From Trichopria drosophilae (Eukaryota > Arthropoda > Insecta > Hymenoptera > Diapriidae), in the NCBI GenBank assembly GCA_030407085.1, contig CM059582.1, positions 16,721,501-16,785,500 of the forward strand: a stretch of 64,000 nt of DNA. The letters run 5' to 3'. This document shows positions 1-9,659 of this stretch, piece by piece. Each line of letters starts with the position of its first letter. Positions within the stretch are counted from its first letter, which is position 1. The notes beneath the pieces were generated by a model, which was given only the letters and a program-made list of their open reading frames with translations, ran no database searches and was not told the DNA's origin. Made by a program: the position numbers and the translations under genes.

Positions 1-1555
1 TCTTCCTTTACCCACAATATTATAATTGCCCATTAACTACTACAGTCACATATGGTCGGATTAACCCATCTGTGATATGTACAATAGAACCTTTATTACG
101 TTTACCTCTCTTATTCTAATTATACAGCGTATCTTATTCTAATCGTTTCTCCCACCATCGCGCGAAAACCGAACTTTTAATATCTCGATGTTGATATCGA
201 TATTTCTAAATATCCATTATCTAACTTTGCTCCAAACCTGTCAACTCGATTAGGACTTATCATTAGTCGTTAAAAATAATTTCTAGATTTGTCCTATGTT
301 TACACTATTCGGATAAATTAATAACAATAGGTGCTCACTGGGCCTAACGAAGCCTCAAAGGTTAGTTCGATCGGAAAAGTTGATGGGGTGGGACGTGTTT
401 GGTCACTGAAATGTGTCTTATTTGTATAAAGACTTTCACAGTAAGCCATTCTTGGAAAATTACCACACAAAAGTTTTCAAAATGACTCCTTTCGCAGTAG
501 TATTATCCGTTGACATATCTTAGGAAGCCATTTATTTTTGCAGGAGAAAAGTAAACAAAAACTGTGGATAAATTGTAGCTCCCAACAAAATAAAACGATA
601 CTTACTAAGGTCTTTCCTAAAACATGACAGCATCAGGAATAAAGTTATAACTAAAACCAGATTAATAAATTTACTAATTAACATCATTTTTAGTTTGTAG
701 TATAATTTATCATTTGAATTTGAATTTTAATTCACTTTTAGTAGATGCAGAAAGTCCTTAACTTTGACATCCTCAGCGCCGAAGACAGCAGGTCATCCAG
801 AATATTTCTAATAATTTGGAAGGTGGACTTTTCTATAAATTTAGGGGGTCCATCACCTAGGTCAAAGAGAATCTGATGTTAGGTTCGTTGTTTTTAGTTT
901 ATCGTCATTTAAGTTTATTCCTCGATGTGGGATGAAATCGGGCCGCCATTTGCGCCGAATTGTCACGATTTGGGGAAGCCAAGCGAGATTGCGGAGTCGA
1001 AGTAAGTTGAGGGATGCGGTGGGAAGGAGGTAGTCGGTGGTCGGCATTGGAATACGCGAAGTTTGTGGGGAAGTATCGATCTGAGTTGATGTATTATATC
1101 GAAAGTCCACCTAGCATCGTTCTAGCTTCGAAATATGTTTTTTATGCGTCTCACCCTCGACCGATGCTCGACCGCGTCGGGTAACTGCTTTTGTATAAAT
1201 GTACGATTTCATATTCCAAGATGACGCTACGACCCCGAACATCCGTTCTAGTCAGCATTCATCATCCGATTGTCTGGAATACTTTAAGTATTTATACGGC
1301 CATTTTGGGATGATATACTTCCCGCAGTGGCACATATGTAGTTTTAAATGTGGTTGGTTCAAGAATCTCACATCCAGAATATTTGCAGTCTTGGATTTGA
1401 GAATTTTTGGTATTTTATTTTTATCTTTTGGTGACCGATAGAGTTGCCAAGGGATCACAAAATCCAAAACTATTCCATTCCTTTACAACCTTACAGTTGG
1501 CAGTAACTGGTCATCTTATTTCAGTATCGTCCCATGTAGAAAATGTATCGCTAGT
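1..1555. other. AT-rich non-coding stretch, no gene seen
   Basis: The stretch is AT-rich with a slightly G+C-richer patch around 880-1200. Short open frames exist on both strands (for example 862-1110 minus and 1199-1441 plus) but they overlap each other, lack convincing start or splice context and resemble no family I know. A small direct duplication of a CTCGACCG-type motif lies near 1155-1172. Nothing else is supported. Confidence 0.6.
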
Positions 1556-1740
1556 CTGGTCAGAATCCGGCCAGCCTTCCCTTATGTCTGACCAGGAAAT
1601 AACAGGAATTGTAACGCTCTGCCGACCGGATTCTGACCAGGATAATCCTGGCGGATTCCGATCGGAATCTGGCCGGAGAAGCTGGAATCCATTTTCTGGA
1701 TCAGAATCCAGCTTCTCCGGCCAGATTCCGATCGGATTCC
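1556..1740. repeat. Nested palindrome / fold-back element
   Basis: Two inverted repeats are stacked here. The outer pair, 1556-1575 and 1621-1640, matches in opposite orientation over about 18 of 20 bases (core CAGAATCCGG). Next to it, 1653-1685 and 1708-1740 form 33-bp arms with a single mismatch and a 22-base loop. Part of the left arm, GATTCCGATCGGAATC, is itself a perfect 16-base palindrome. The frames running through it on both strands (1407-1790 plus, 1511-1756 minus) are by-products of the palindrome. A miniature transposon or fold-back element is most likely. An 88-base hairpin also has the size of a microRNA precursor, but the near-perfect pairing argues against that. Confidence 0.8.
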
Positions 1741-1744
1741 TGCT

Positions 1745-2651
1745 TTGTCCGACCACGCACTTACTACAAAATTTGATGAACCTAACCTAAATATACCTAG
1801 GTAAATTCAGTCAGATTCTTATTAGAATCCCTAAGTAGGGTAAATATGGCGAGATGCTGGTTAGAATTATTGAAAATCTGAGGGAATTACCACACGGGGT
1901 GGAGTGGGTACTCCAAAAGCACCAATAATACATAAGATGTACATGAGCTTCTAACTATTGCATGATATTTCTTTGTTCAGTATAAAGATCTTAGGTGGTC
2001 AAAGTAGTGATCGGTATGTCCAAATACCAAAAAACCTGAGTTATATGCTGTAATATACCACTAAAGACTTAACTGGGTGATACATAACCATAATCTCATA
2101 ACCGTAATAAATCCAACCATTTATATTGGTAATTTTGGATAATGTTTTTTTATAACCACTTGCTCAAAGTAGAGTTTATTAAATTTCATATTTATAAGCG
2201 AAGAGAAGAGACATGAATAATTTTGAAATGTGGCAATAAAAATCAACCAGCGATGCGCATCGGCAGTCGATGGCACGCGCCGAAAGTAAAGCGCGAAATT
2301 CGCGAGAGGGAAAAAGACTCGTTGAAGGGCGTATAAAGCTCTAATTTTCCGAGCGGCTGAAAACATATGAAAATCTGGGAGGCAAACGAAGGAAGTGCGT
2401 TAGGGGCGCTAAATCAGAGCCAATAAAAAAGACCCTCCCTCCCATCGCAGGTTCTGCTCTGTTCCCATCCGCTTCTTATGTCGCTCGACGATGCGCGCCT
2501 ATATTTCAATTCCCAAGGCGTCGTACCGGATAAGAAACATAAGAGGACGTCTAAGAAGTTTGAAGTTAAGAATCGATGCTTCTCGACTGTTAAAAGATGA
2601 CAATTATTGGGGTGTATAAAAGACGTCTGTTTTCATCTCATTTCAAATTAC
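1745..2651. other. No gene seen; G+C-richer island at about 2230-2560
   Basis: The first half is plain AT-rich DNA. From about 2230 to 2560 the sequence is visibly richer in G+C and CpG. No frame there has both a start codon and a plausible splice context. It could be a conserved non-coding island or an old exon remnant; the sequence alone does not decide. Confidence 0.55.
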
Positions 2652-2711
2652 CTCCCGAAGAAAGACATCGACAGTGTATGGGAAACTCGGAAAGCCCAGC
2701 AGGTACATGAT
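2652..2711 (-). CDS. Candidate 60-nt micro-exon (hypothetical)
   Basis: On the minus strand a long uninterrupted pyrimidine run ends in TTTCTTTCAG immediately before 2711, which is a textbook 3' splice site. Sixty bases later GTAATT follows GGGAG at 2651-2646, an acceptable 5' splice site. The 60 bases are open in all three frames; one reads IMYLLGFPSFPYTVDVFLRE. A length divisible by three would let the exon be included or skipped without a frame change. The segment lies in a G+C-richer stretch that is open over 2638-3003 on this strand. No family is recognised. The acceptor is strong, but such motifs occur by chance in AT-rich DNA, so this is only a candidate. Confidence 0.13.
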
Positions 2712-3689
2712 CTGAAAGAAAAAAAGATGAATCACATCTGTTTTTCCAGAGACCGTATGAGGATGTAATGCGAACAAGGGAGAAAATACGAAACGACCCT
2801 ATATTGTCGACTCGATGTTGCTCGAACCCTGGACAAACGAATATATATGTCGGAAAAGATGTTCTTTCCAGCCTCGAGACATCAGGCGTTCCTTTTTTAA
2901 ACAGCGAAACAGTTGCGACCACAAATCGATGGTAACTACGCCGACCGGACCCGGGTACAGTCTGGAGAAAGCTCCTGGAGGGTTTTAGCACATAGTTCAC
3001 CAAGACTCCAAAAGTCCTGCGTATTTAAAATAAATATAGCTACTTTATTTTGATATATTTAAATTGTACCAGAATATATTAATTACTATATGTACATTAT
3101 TATCTTGAAAATTTTAACATTCTTTTCGACGATGAAGACTTGGATATGTGTAATAAACATTCATTTTTTTTATTTGAAAATGCAAAAAAAATGTAAGTGG
3201 TACTTCCCGTAGGGTAATCCGAGACATTATACTCCTTGCGATAAAATACCAGTGATTTGACTTAGGAGTCACTTAGTGCAGCAATAGGGGATGAAAAGCC
3301 GATCGAGCAGTGACTTTTGATTCGGAGTGTACCGCGTTAGGATGCGCGGGTTGCCCCGGTCTTTTGCATACATTTTGAAACGTAGAACTAGTACCTCCAA
3401 TGCCGCACCAAATATGCCATCCGCGAAGGGGAAAAAGATATGAGAAAGAGAGAAAGGAACAAAAATATACGTACGTTGTTTTTTTACCTAAGGCATGATA
3501 GACCACTTTTTCACCAGAAGTTTATAGTGGAGGTTACAGTAATCACTGTATCATGATGTCAAATTGTTATAAACAGCAAATAAAGCAATGTTAGTTAGTT
3601 ATAGGAATAATCAGTGAACTTAGTGAAACTACTTTTGCAATTAAGACTCCGTAAGGAAACTGATAGTGGTTTATAGAAATTTGGATCAA
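2712..3689. other. No gene seen; G+C-richer patches at 2740-3000 and 3270-3450
   Basis: Moderately G+C-rich patches carry open frames on the minus strand, none with recognisable domains. The minus strand near 3425-3470 is a polypyrimidine run, but no AG follows at a useful distance. The rest is AT-rich. Confidence 0.5.
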
Positions 3690-3897
3690 AGGTCAACTTT
3701 AACAATTTTTTTTTCTTTTCCTGTTTTTTTTTACTATTATTTAAAATTTAAAATACATATATTAATCATTTTCCTTTTCCTTTTCCTTTTTTCCCCTTTT
3801 TCTTTCACTTTTTCTTTCGTTTTTTCTTTCCGTTTTTCATTTCTTTTTTTTCTTTTTTTTCTTTTTTCTTTTCTCTTTTATTTCAGTTCTCTTTTGT
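3690..3897 (+). repeat. Polypyrimidine (CTTTT/CCTTTT) tract
   Basis: Nearly pure C/T sequence runs for about 200 bases, broken by a short A-rich stretch near 3733-3770. It includes repeated CCTTTT units from about 3770. The apparent Phe/Ser/Leu-only frame through it (3666-3899) is an artefact of the tract. Such tracts arise by slippage and can adopt triplex structures. Confidence 0.85.
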
Positions 3898-5779
3898 AAA
3901 AACGTACTATTAAAATCACTACCAAAACGAAGAGTATAGTTACTGTGATTTAAAATTACGTCTTGGGTCGTCTCTTTTCATGGATTTTGTTTAGAACCTG
4001 TTAACTCGAAGAGATTCCATTAGAGATTCCGATATTGTATGTCCTAGTCTACACAGACCATAACAGCCCTTCTTTTTTTCAAAGAACCTTATAGGACTAT
4101 TAAAGAGGTTTTCTCAATTTTTGCGAAATCTAATCAATTGAATCACGTCAGAGAGTACGAACTGAGTTCATCTAAAATTCTCAATAACAGTTTGGGAATA
4201 TAACATTTGCCTGATGATTCCAAGACACTTGGAATATACCTACATTTTCAGGGACTGGTGTAATTTTCTATTAGATTTCAATAAGATCTTCCTATGTGTT
4301 TAATGTTATAAAAGATTATATCATTATAAGGTTGCCTTCTTTTATATGCAAGGGTTGGATAGAATTATGGTGGTATTAAAAGAAGTAGACATCACATTAA
4401 TGGCATCCTTTATATTATTTATATGCCTTCTAAAAGGTTTTTGACAAGAAGCATTACATAATCATCAGATAATCTTCATGATACATCAGGGACCAGATTA
4501 TTGGCACATGCCAATCTCTGAGACCTTCCGATCAGCAAGGTTAGAACATATCCAATTTATAATTGTCTTTAGATAGTTTTTGATTACTTGGATTGGGATA
4601 TAATAGTTTGGAACTTTTTAATTGCTTGTGACCAGTTGGCGTATAAGTATGTAGATGTTGATTTAGTTTTGAACACTTGGAGACTAACTGGTTTAGAACC
4701 TGACAACTCGATCCACGACCAACTGGACCTTTTGATATTTTCGTGATCAGATGGGTCAGAATGTGATTATGCATAATTTTGTGGCAAACATGAAAGGCTG
4801 TCCTGAGTAATTCATTTTCTCCATACAGCTTTAAACAACTGACCACAATGATAAAAGCCTCCAAAATCTTCATTATCGGACTTTTTGGACGCGGCTTGAG
4901 GTATCATTTGATGACAAAATTATTGATCAAGGGGGCTAGGTGGGTAAGATTAGTAATATATTAATAAGAATATTTTCAGCAGTGATGGGTACTTTTCTTT
5001 ATTACGCTACGAAACCACTGTATTGTGTATTTGGCTGCACAGATATTTACAATCAACATTTAAAGAAGAAATTTATGAATGGTTTTTCATTTCAGGAATA
5101 TCTCTAAAAGATTTTTCAATGGAAGATCCCCAAAATCAGGTTTGCAGTTGCTATTTGACCTCTAAAGAAATATAAACCACTTGGAGATCATATAATGAGT
5201 TGGATCGTTATGAACTTAATTTATTTCTTCTTTGATGCTCAGCACTTGAAGGTCTTGTTGTATGGTATCAATAGACATAAGCCATGGTAGTAACTATCAT
5301 TCTCATTACACTCCATCGAAAACATTATAATATCACTACATTGGAGCCGACTGCTGTTCCCGACATTAGGACGCTGTTAGCCACTACTGGTCTTGAAATT
5401 GTTTTATGTAATAGTAGTTTGTTCTCCATCGTCAATTGTGAATCCCGCTTCGATACATTATTTTCCACAACTTGATTCCAACTTGTTTATTGTTTCTGAA
5501 TATATATGTTTACCACGATCAAATGCTTAGGTAATTAGCAAACCTCACACCGCGAATTTGTTGACCGTTAAGTGAAATTGCTGGACAGGTCTCAGGTAAA
5601 AGTGACTATTCGCTATATGACCTCAACATTAACTATTCAGGAATCATGTAATGAGACGAATGATTAAAAAAGTTTACTTAGCAAAGTTGTTTCAAAATAA
5701 TATATTCAAAATCATGAAATATAAGTTTAGCTAAATTTTATAACACAAATAAAAAGTAATATAAGCTTCTAATTTTTAG
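3898..5779. other. AT-rich stretch, one weak minus-strand frame
   Basis: Apart from the 110-codon minus frame at 4541-4873, listed separately, no gene, RNA or clear repeat is seen. A short motif of the form GAACCTGnnAACTCGA occurs at about 3995 and 4695, and a third related copy is near 234, which hints at an old dispersed repeat. Confidence 0.55.
4541..4873 (-). CDS. Hypothetical 110-codon frame, ATG-initiated
   Basis: An ATG on the minus strand at 4873 opens 110 codons ending with a TAA. The N-terminus (MKILEAFIIVVSCLKLYG) is hydrophobic after one charged residue, roughly signal-peptide-like. The rest is polar and rich in Lys, Ser, His and Asn, with no motif I recognise. It sits alone in AT-rich DNA with no evident promoter or splice sites. 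An ATG frame of this length is somewhat long for AT-rich DNA but not exceptional across 64 kb and two strands. Chance is the leading explanation; a short lineage-specific secreted peptide is the alternative. Confidence 0.13.
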   Translation of the reverse strand: MKILEAFIIVVSCLKLYGENELLRTAFHVCHKIMHNHILTHLITKISKGPVGRGSSCQVLNQLVSKCSKLNQHLHTYTPTGHKQLKSSKLLYPNPSNQKLSKDNYKLDMF

Positions 5780-6034
5780 GACACGTTATGCATTTCAGTC
5801 TCATATCGAGACATTTTTGCGGACGATTGAAAATCGAATCGCGAATATGTCGAAGAATCGCGAGACGGTTACGTCGGGGACGAGCGGTATAAGAGGCAAG
5901 GAAGGTATAGTAGTGTACTATGCAGGGAGCATCGAGGGAGGATCGTTGCGGAGAGTTATTCCATCACTATCGGAAAAATGTTATTTACGCAGGACAGGAA
6001 CGAGCTACAGAAGCTCTGTCCTTATTTACATGTG
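5780..6034 (+). CDS. Candidate internal exon, 255 nt, unknown protein
   Basis: This is the best exon-like segment in the window. Upstream, CTTCTAATTTTTAG ends at 5779, giving a branch-like CTAAT and a pyrimidine-rich 3' splice site. At 6035 the sequence reads GTAAGT, a consensus 5' splice site. The 255 bases between are open throughout in one frame (one base, 84 codons, two bases), so the exon is symmetric and could be skipped without a frame change. The translation starts TRYAFQSHIETFLRTIENR, which could form a helix, and continues as a Gly/Ser/Arg-rich region ending SYRSSVLIYM. Base composition is richer in G+C than both flanks. I recognise no domain. A second possible acceptor (TGCATTTCAG) lies at 5798. 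A shorter frame is also open at 5914-6034, so frame is not certain. No partner exon was identified. Confidence 0.25.
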
Positions 6035-7452
6035 GTAAGTCTCCTACGGGACGAAATCCCGAACCGCGCGCGCTCAGAACCCTGATAATTCTTCTTTTGA
6101 TCCCTGTTCCCTTGCGGCTCGTCCACCCGATCTCACCCACCGTCTTTGCAGCGAGCACGAGGAAACGGATGAAGATCTTTGCTATTGCAGACGAAACAAA
6201 ATAACAGTAGGTACACCAGCCTCTGTCGTTGAAAATCGTGAAAAATCACTACATCCTGGACCATTGTGTGTTTGTTGGAGAGCTTAAAAACTTTCGATGT
6301 GCTTGGATCACTAGAATCACATTAACCCATGATCTATTCATAATTACTTTTACTGCAGTCAATTCGATCATTAGGTCCTGGACTTTCATCCTGGATATCC
6401 ATTTTGTGAAATAGGACTTACCTACTCTGAATTAAAATAATGGTAAATAAGACATCACCAGGTACTAAAAATATAATTTTTAGCTGATATCAGGGATATG
6501 TTCAACTTTGGATAAATACTTCATCTGAAGTTATTTCATAATATTTGAGGATCACTGCGAATTTCCAAAGAAAAAAACTTGGTATAAATATTTTACATCC
6601 TCCGTACGTGGGTCGCAAAGGATGTTACTCGATTCTTGCGTGAAAAGCTTTGCGACGTCCACGAAATATTTTCCAAAGTTCTGTAAAGCCAGCAAATCCA
6701 TGCCGTTCGCGATATCAACGACTTTGGCTGAACAAGTTTTGTCTCAAATGTCCTCATTTTTTCGTTTTCCAAGAAACTCCGTCTTAAACTAATAACCAAA
6801 AATTGTGATATACTGGACAAAGTAACAAATTATGTCTTTTGTTATAAATTACAAAAATGAAAAAGCTCTAAGAATTGTTTAGAAAGTTTTGACGAAACAA
6901 AATTTTGGGAAATATTTGATATTGCGTGATTTTTGCTACCCACTGTGGTACAAATTAAAGGAATAAAAGCAAATCCGACACACCCATTCTTCGACAGAAA
7001 TGCGAAATGCGACAATAATATTGCTACACGCGTCGGCCATTTCTATGTGCTCTTGAAATTTTAATGCAGCCACGCGGCCGGGGTCCTCAAACAGCGCGAG
7101 GGGGCATCGTCGAAATCGCGAGGGCCCGAACGTAAACCGACGGCCATTACCTTCGATTTCGAAATAAATTGCACGCCATAAACAGGGCGGTCCATAAGAA
7201 TACATACGACCGGCTTAGCCGCGCACTGCGACGCATATATACGATGGGGCGATTCAGAGCGGGCTCAGCCGCGTTTTCGAGCCAGCGTTTTTTTATTTCG
7301 AAATTATCATATTTTTGAAATTGTGCTGGAGTTATTTAAATCGATCGTATTAATATAAAAACGACAATTTTTTTAAATTTGTGTCCTGAAAAAGTAGAGA
7401 GGACAGTCAGATGTTTAGTTCTGAAAAATAGTAAAATGAACTTTTCCCATGG
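6035..7452. other. No gene seen; G+C island at about 6990-7290
   Basis: The segment contains short unsupported frames. The island at 6990-7290 is CpG-rich, with a small near-duplicate (GGCTTAGCCGCG near 7213, GGCTCAGCCGCG near 7263). An open minus-strand frame at 6936-7205 has no recognisable product. The remaining DNA is AT-rich. Confidence 0.5.
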
Positions 7453-7912
7453 CACATACCTCTTAAAGAGGTCGTCCAGAGCTCATTTCAAAGATATCTC
7501 CAAAAAGACCTCCTGAAGAGGTTAATTATGATCTATTAGACGACTATTTAATGAAATCTTATTCCGGACGTCTTAATAATTGAAGTCTTAAACCTCCCAT
7601 ACAGCACATACTTCTTAAAGAGGTCGTCCAGAGCTCAGTTCAAAGATGTCTCCAAAAAGACCTCCTGAAACGGTCTTAATCATGATCTATAAGACGACTT
7701 TTTAATGAAATTTTATTCCGGACTTCTTAATAATTGAAGTCTTAAACCTCCTGTACAGCACATACCTCTTAAAGAGGTCGTCCAGAGGTCAGTTCAAAGA
7801 TATCTCCAAAAAGATACCCAGAAGAGGTCTTAATTATGATAATCTATAAAACAAGCTTTTAAAGATGTATTATTTAGGACTTCTTAAAATCTCGAAGAGG
7901 TGTTTGTGGTCT
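7453..7912. repeat. Tandem repeat, about 153-bp unit, 3 copies
   Basis: The block beginning CACATACCTCTTAAAGAG recurs at 7453, 7605 and 7759, giving periods of 152 and 154 bp. Copies 1 and 2 are closely similar over the full unit. Copy 3 diverges in its last third, near 7850. Each unit carries near-palindromic CCTCTTAAAGAGG-type motifs. It directly abuts a second tandem family that shares the AGAGGTC and CTTCTTAAAG vocabulary, so the two may derive from one element. Confidence 0.9.
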
Positions 7913-7930
7913 TAAATCCGTCTTGTTTTG

Positions 7931-8890
7931 GACCATCTCTTTTGGTAAAGGGATTCCCATTGTTGTGGTCTGCGTTTCTTCCAGAAACACTAGGTGGCGA
8001 TTGAATCCAAAATTAATGTGATATTTAGCCAGTGTTATCAAAGTTTTGTATGATTATTGCATGATCCCATTCTATTGAATGTAATCACCATCTAATATAT
8101 AAATATACAAACGTAAAAATGAGGTAAAAAGTATATAAATTAATAATTAAGGTACAAAAATAGAATCTATAATTTTCAGAAATTTGCTTTTCATTTATAT
8201 TATTTATTTTCATGTCAAAGTTCTCAAATAAGACCTCTTTTCTGATACCTCATATTTGAGAGGTCTTATAGAGCTCTTAAAATCGAAGCATAAGTCTTCT
8301 TAAAGATCACTTTAAGAGTTCTTTCTAATAAGAATTTAAGACATTTTACTATTTTTAAGATTTCTTGAAGAGCTCTTTAAGATGTCTTTTTGCTGTTTGG
8401 GTTATTTGGATTGAACAATTTCTCTTTTGGTAAAGGTATGTCCAGAGTTCAGATCTGTGTTCCTTCCAGAGACAGTAGGTGGCTATTGAATCCAGAAATT
8501 AAATCTCATCATATTTACTTCTTATGCAGTCCGACTGATTATGTATTCATAATATGCTGTATATAGATATAGCTATAATGAGAGAATAAGTGCTATTGCG
8601 ATATTTAGCACGTGATATCGCAATTTCAATCAGGCAAAAAAATACAATCTATAATTCTCAGAAAATTTCTATTCATTTATATTATTTATTTTATACTGAG
8701 TTCCAAAGTTCTAAAATAAGAGCACTTTTCTGAGAAGTCATATTTGAGAGGTCTTGTAGAGCTTTTAAAATTTACTCATAAATCTTCTTAAAGAACTCTT
8801 TTTGCTAAATAATTAAGACTTTCCACAATTTTTATGACTTCTCAAAGAGCTCTTAAAAATGTATTTTTCCAGTTTGGATTGTTTGTAAGG
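7931..8890. repeat. Tandem duplication, about 483-bp unit, 2 copies
   Basis: The motif TCTCTTTTGGTAAAGG occurs at 7936 and 8421, and ATCTATAATT at 8165 and 8647, with collinear similarity between them. Copy 1 spans about 7931-8412 and copy 2 about 8413-8890. Divergence with small indels indicates an old duplication. Both copies retain CACTAGGTGGC- or CAGTAGGTGGC-like sequence (7988, 8474). No coding capacity or terminal inverted repeat is visible. Confidence 0.88.
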
Positions 8891-9051
8891 TAAACTCAAA
8901 CGAGATCTGATCATTATGATGTGATCAAATTAGATACAAATAGTTGTGGCACTCTTCATTAATACAGGCTAAAATATCGTGACAAAATATTATTTGGACA
9001 ATTCATCATGACCAAAAAAGTGTAATAAACAACATACTATAAATTAGATTA

Positions 9052-9072
9052 GGTTGGGTTAGATTAGGTTAT
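9052..9072 (+). repeat. Degenerate TTAGG-like motif run
   Basis: The sequence reads as imperfect repeats of TTAGGTT and TTAGATT over about 21 bases. Interstitial copies of the insect telomere-type TTAGG motif are common in hymenopteran DNA. This short run is not a telomere. Confidence 0.55.
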
Positions 9073-9636
9073 GTTCATCTTCAACATACGCTTTATGAAT
9101 AATGAAATCTTTGTCGTATTTCATCTTCTAGAAAAAATCTGTAGATCACAATGTCTGAATGCAGAAGACCTAGATGAAAGTAGATCAGCTTATGCGATTT
9201 TCAAAAGAGATTTTCACTGACTTTTTTTGCATGGACAAAGTAATTTTATCTAATAATATTTAGAGATCAATAGAAACAGATATTTTATATCTTGTATTTG
9301 ATTATGGTTAACAATGTTAGCTACTAGTATCAGAAGTCCATTTGTCCCTTCTTCAAAAAATCTAAAGTTTACCTGTAACTAGTAAAATTCTATTATTTGC
9401 CATTTAAAGAGTAGCGCATCAAAATCATATAAGACACTTCTTAAAGTCACTTAACATTATCAATATTCAGAGCAGTTGAACGCAAAAAAATTCTATGGAA
9501 TTTTATTTTATTCCTTAAAATAGAAAGGAAATTTATAAATAATTATCATTCAATAATATAATTGAATTGTCTTTGTGATATCTGTGTAAAAATGTGAAGT
9601 GTAATGTCTATTAAGTCTATATAAAAAATAAACAAG

Positions 9637-9659
9637 ATAAATAAATAAATAAATAAATA
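9637..9659 (+). repeat. (AAAT)n microsatellite
   Basis: Five to six uninterrupted ATAA/AAAT units. Confidence 0.9.

Noticed and set aside
1407..1790. 127-codon frame, plus strand
   Set aside because: Begins at TTG and most of it is the palindromic element at 1556-1740, which also opens a mirror frame on the minus strand.
3666..3899. 77-codon Phe/Ser/Leu-rich frame
   Set aside because: Direct translation of the polypyrimidine tract, not a protein.
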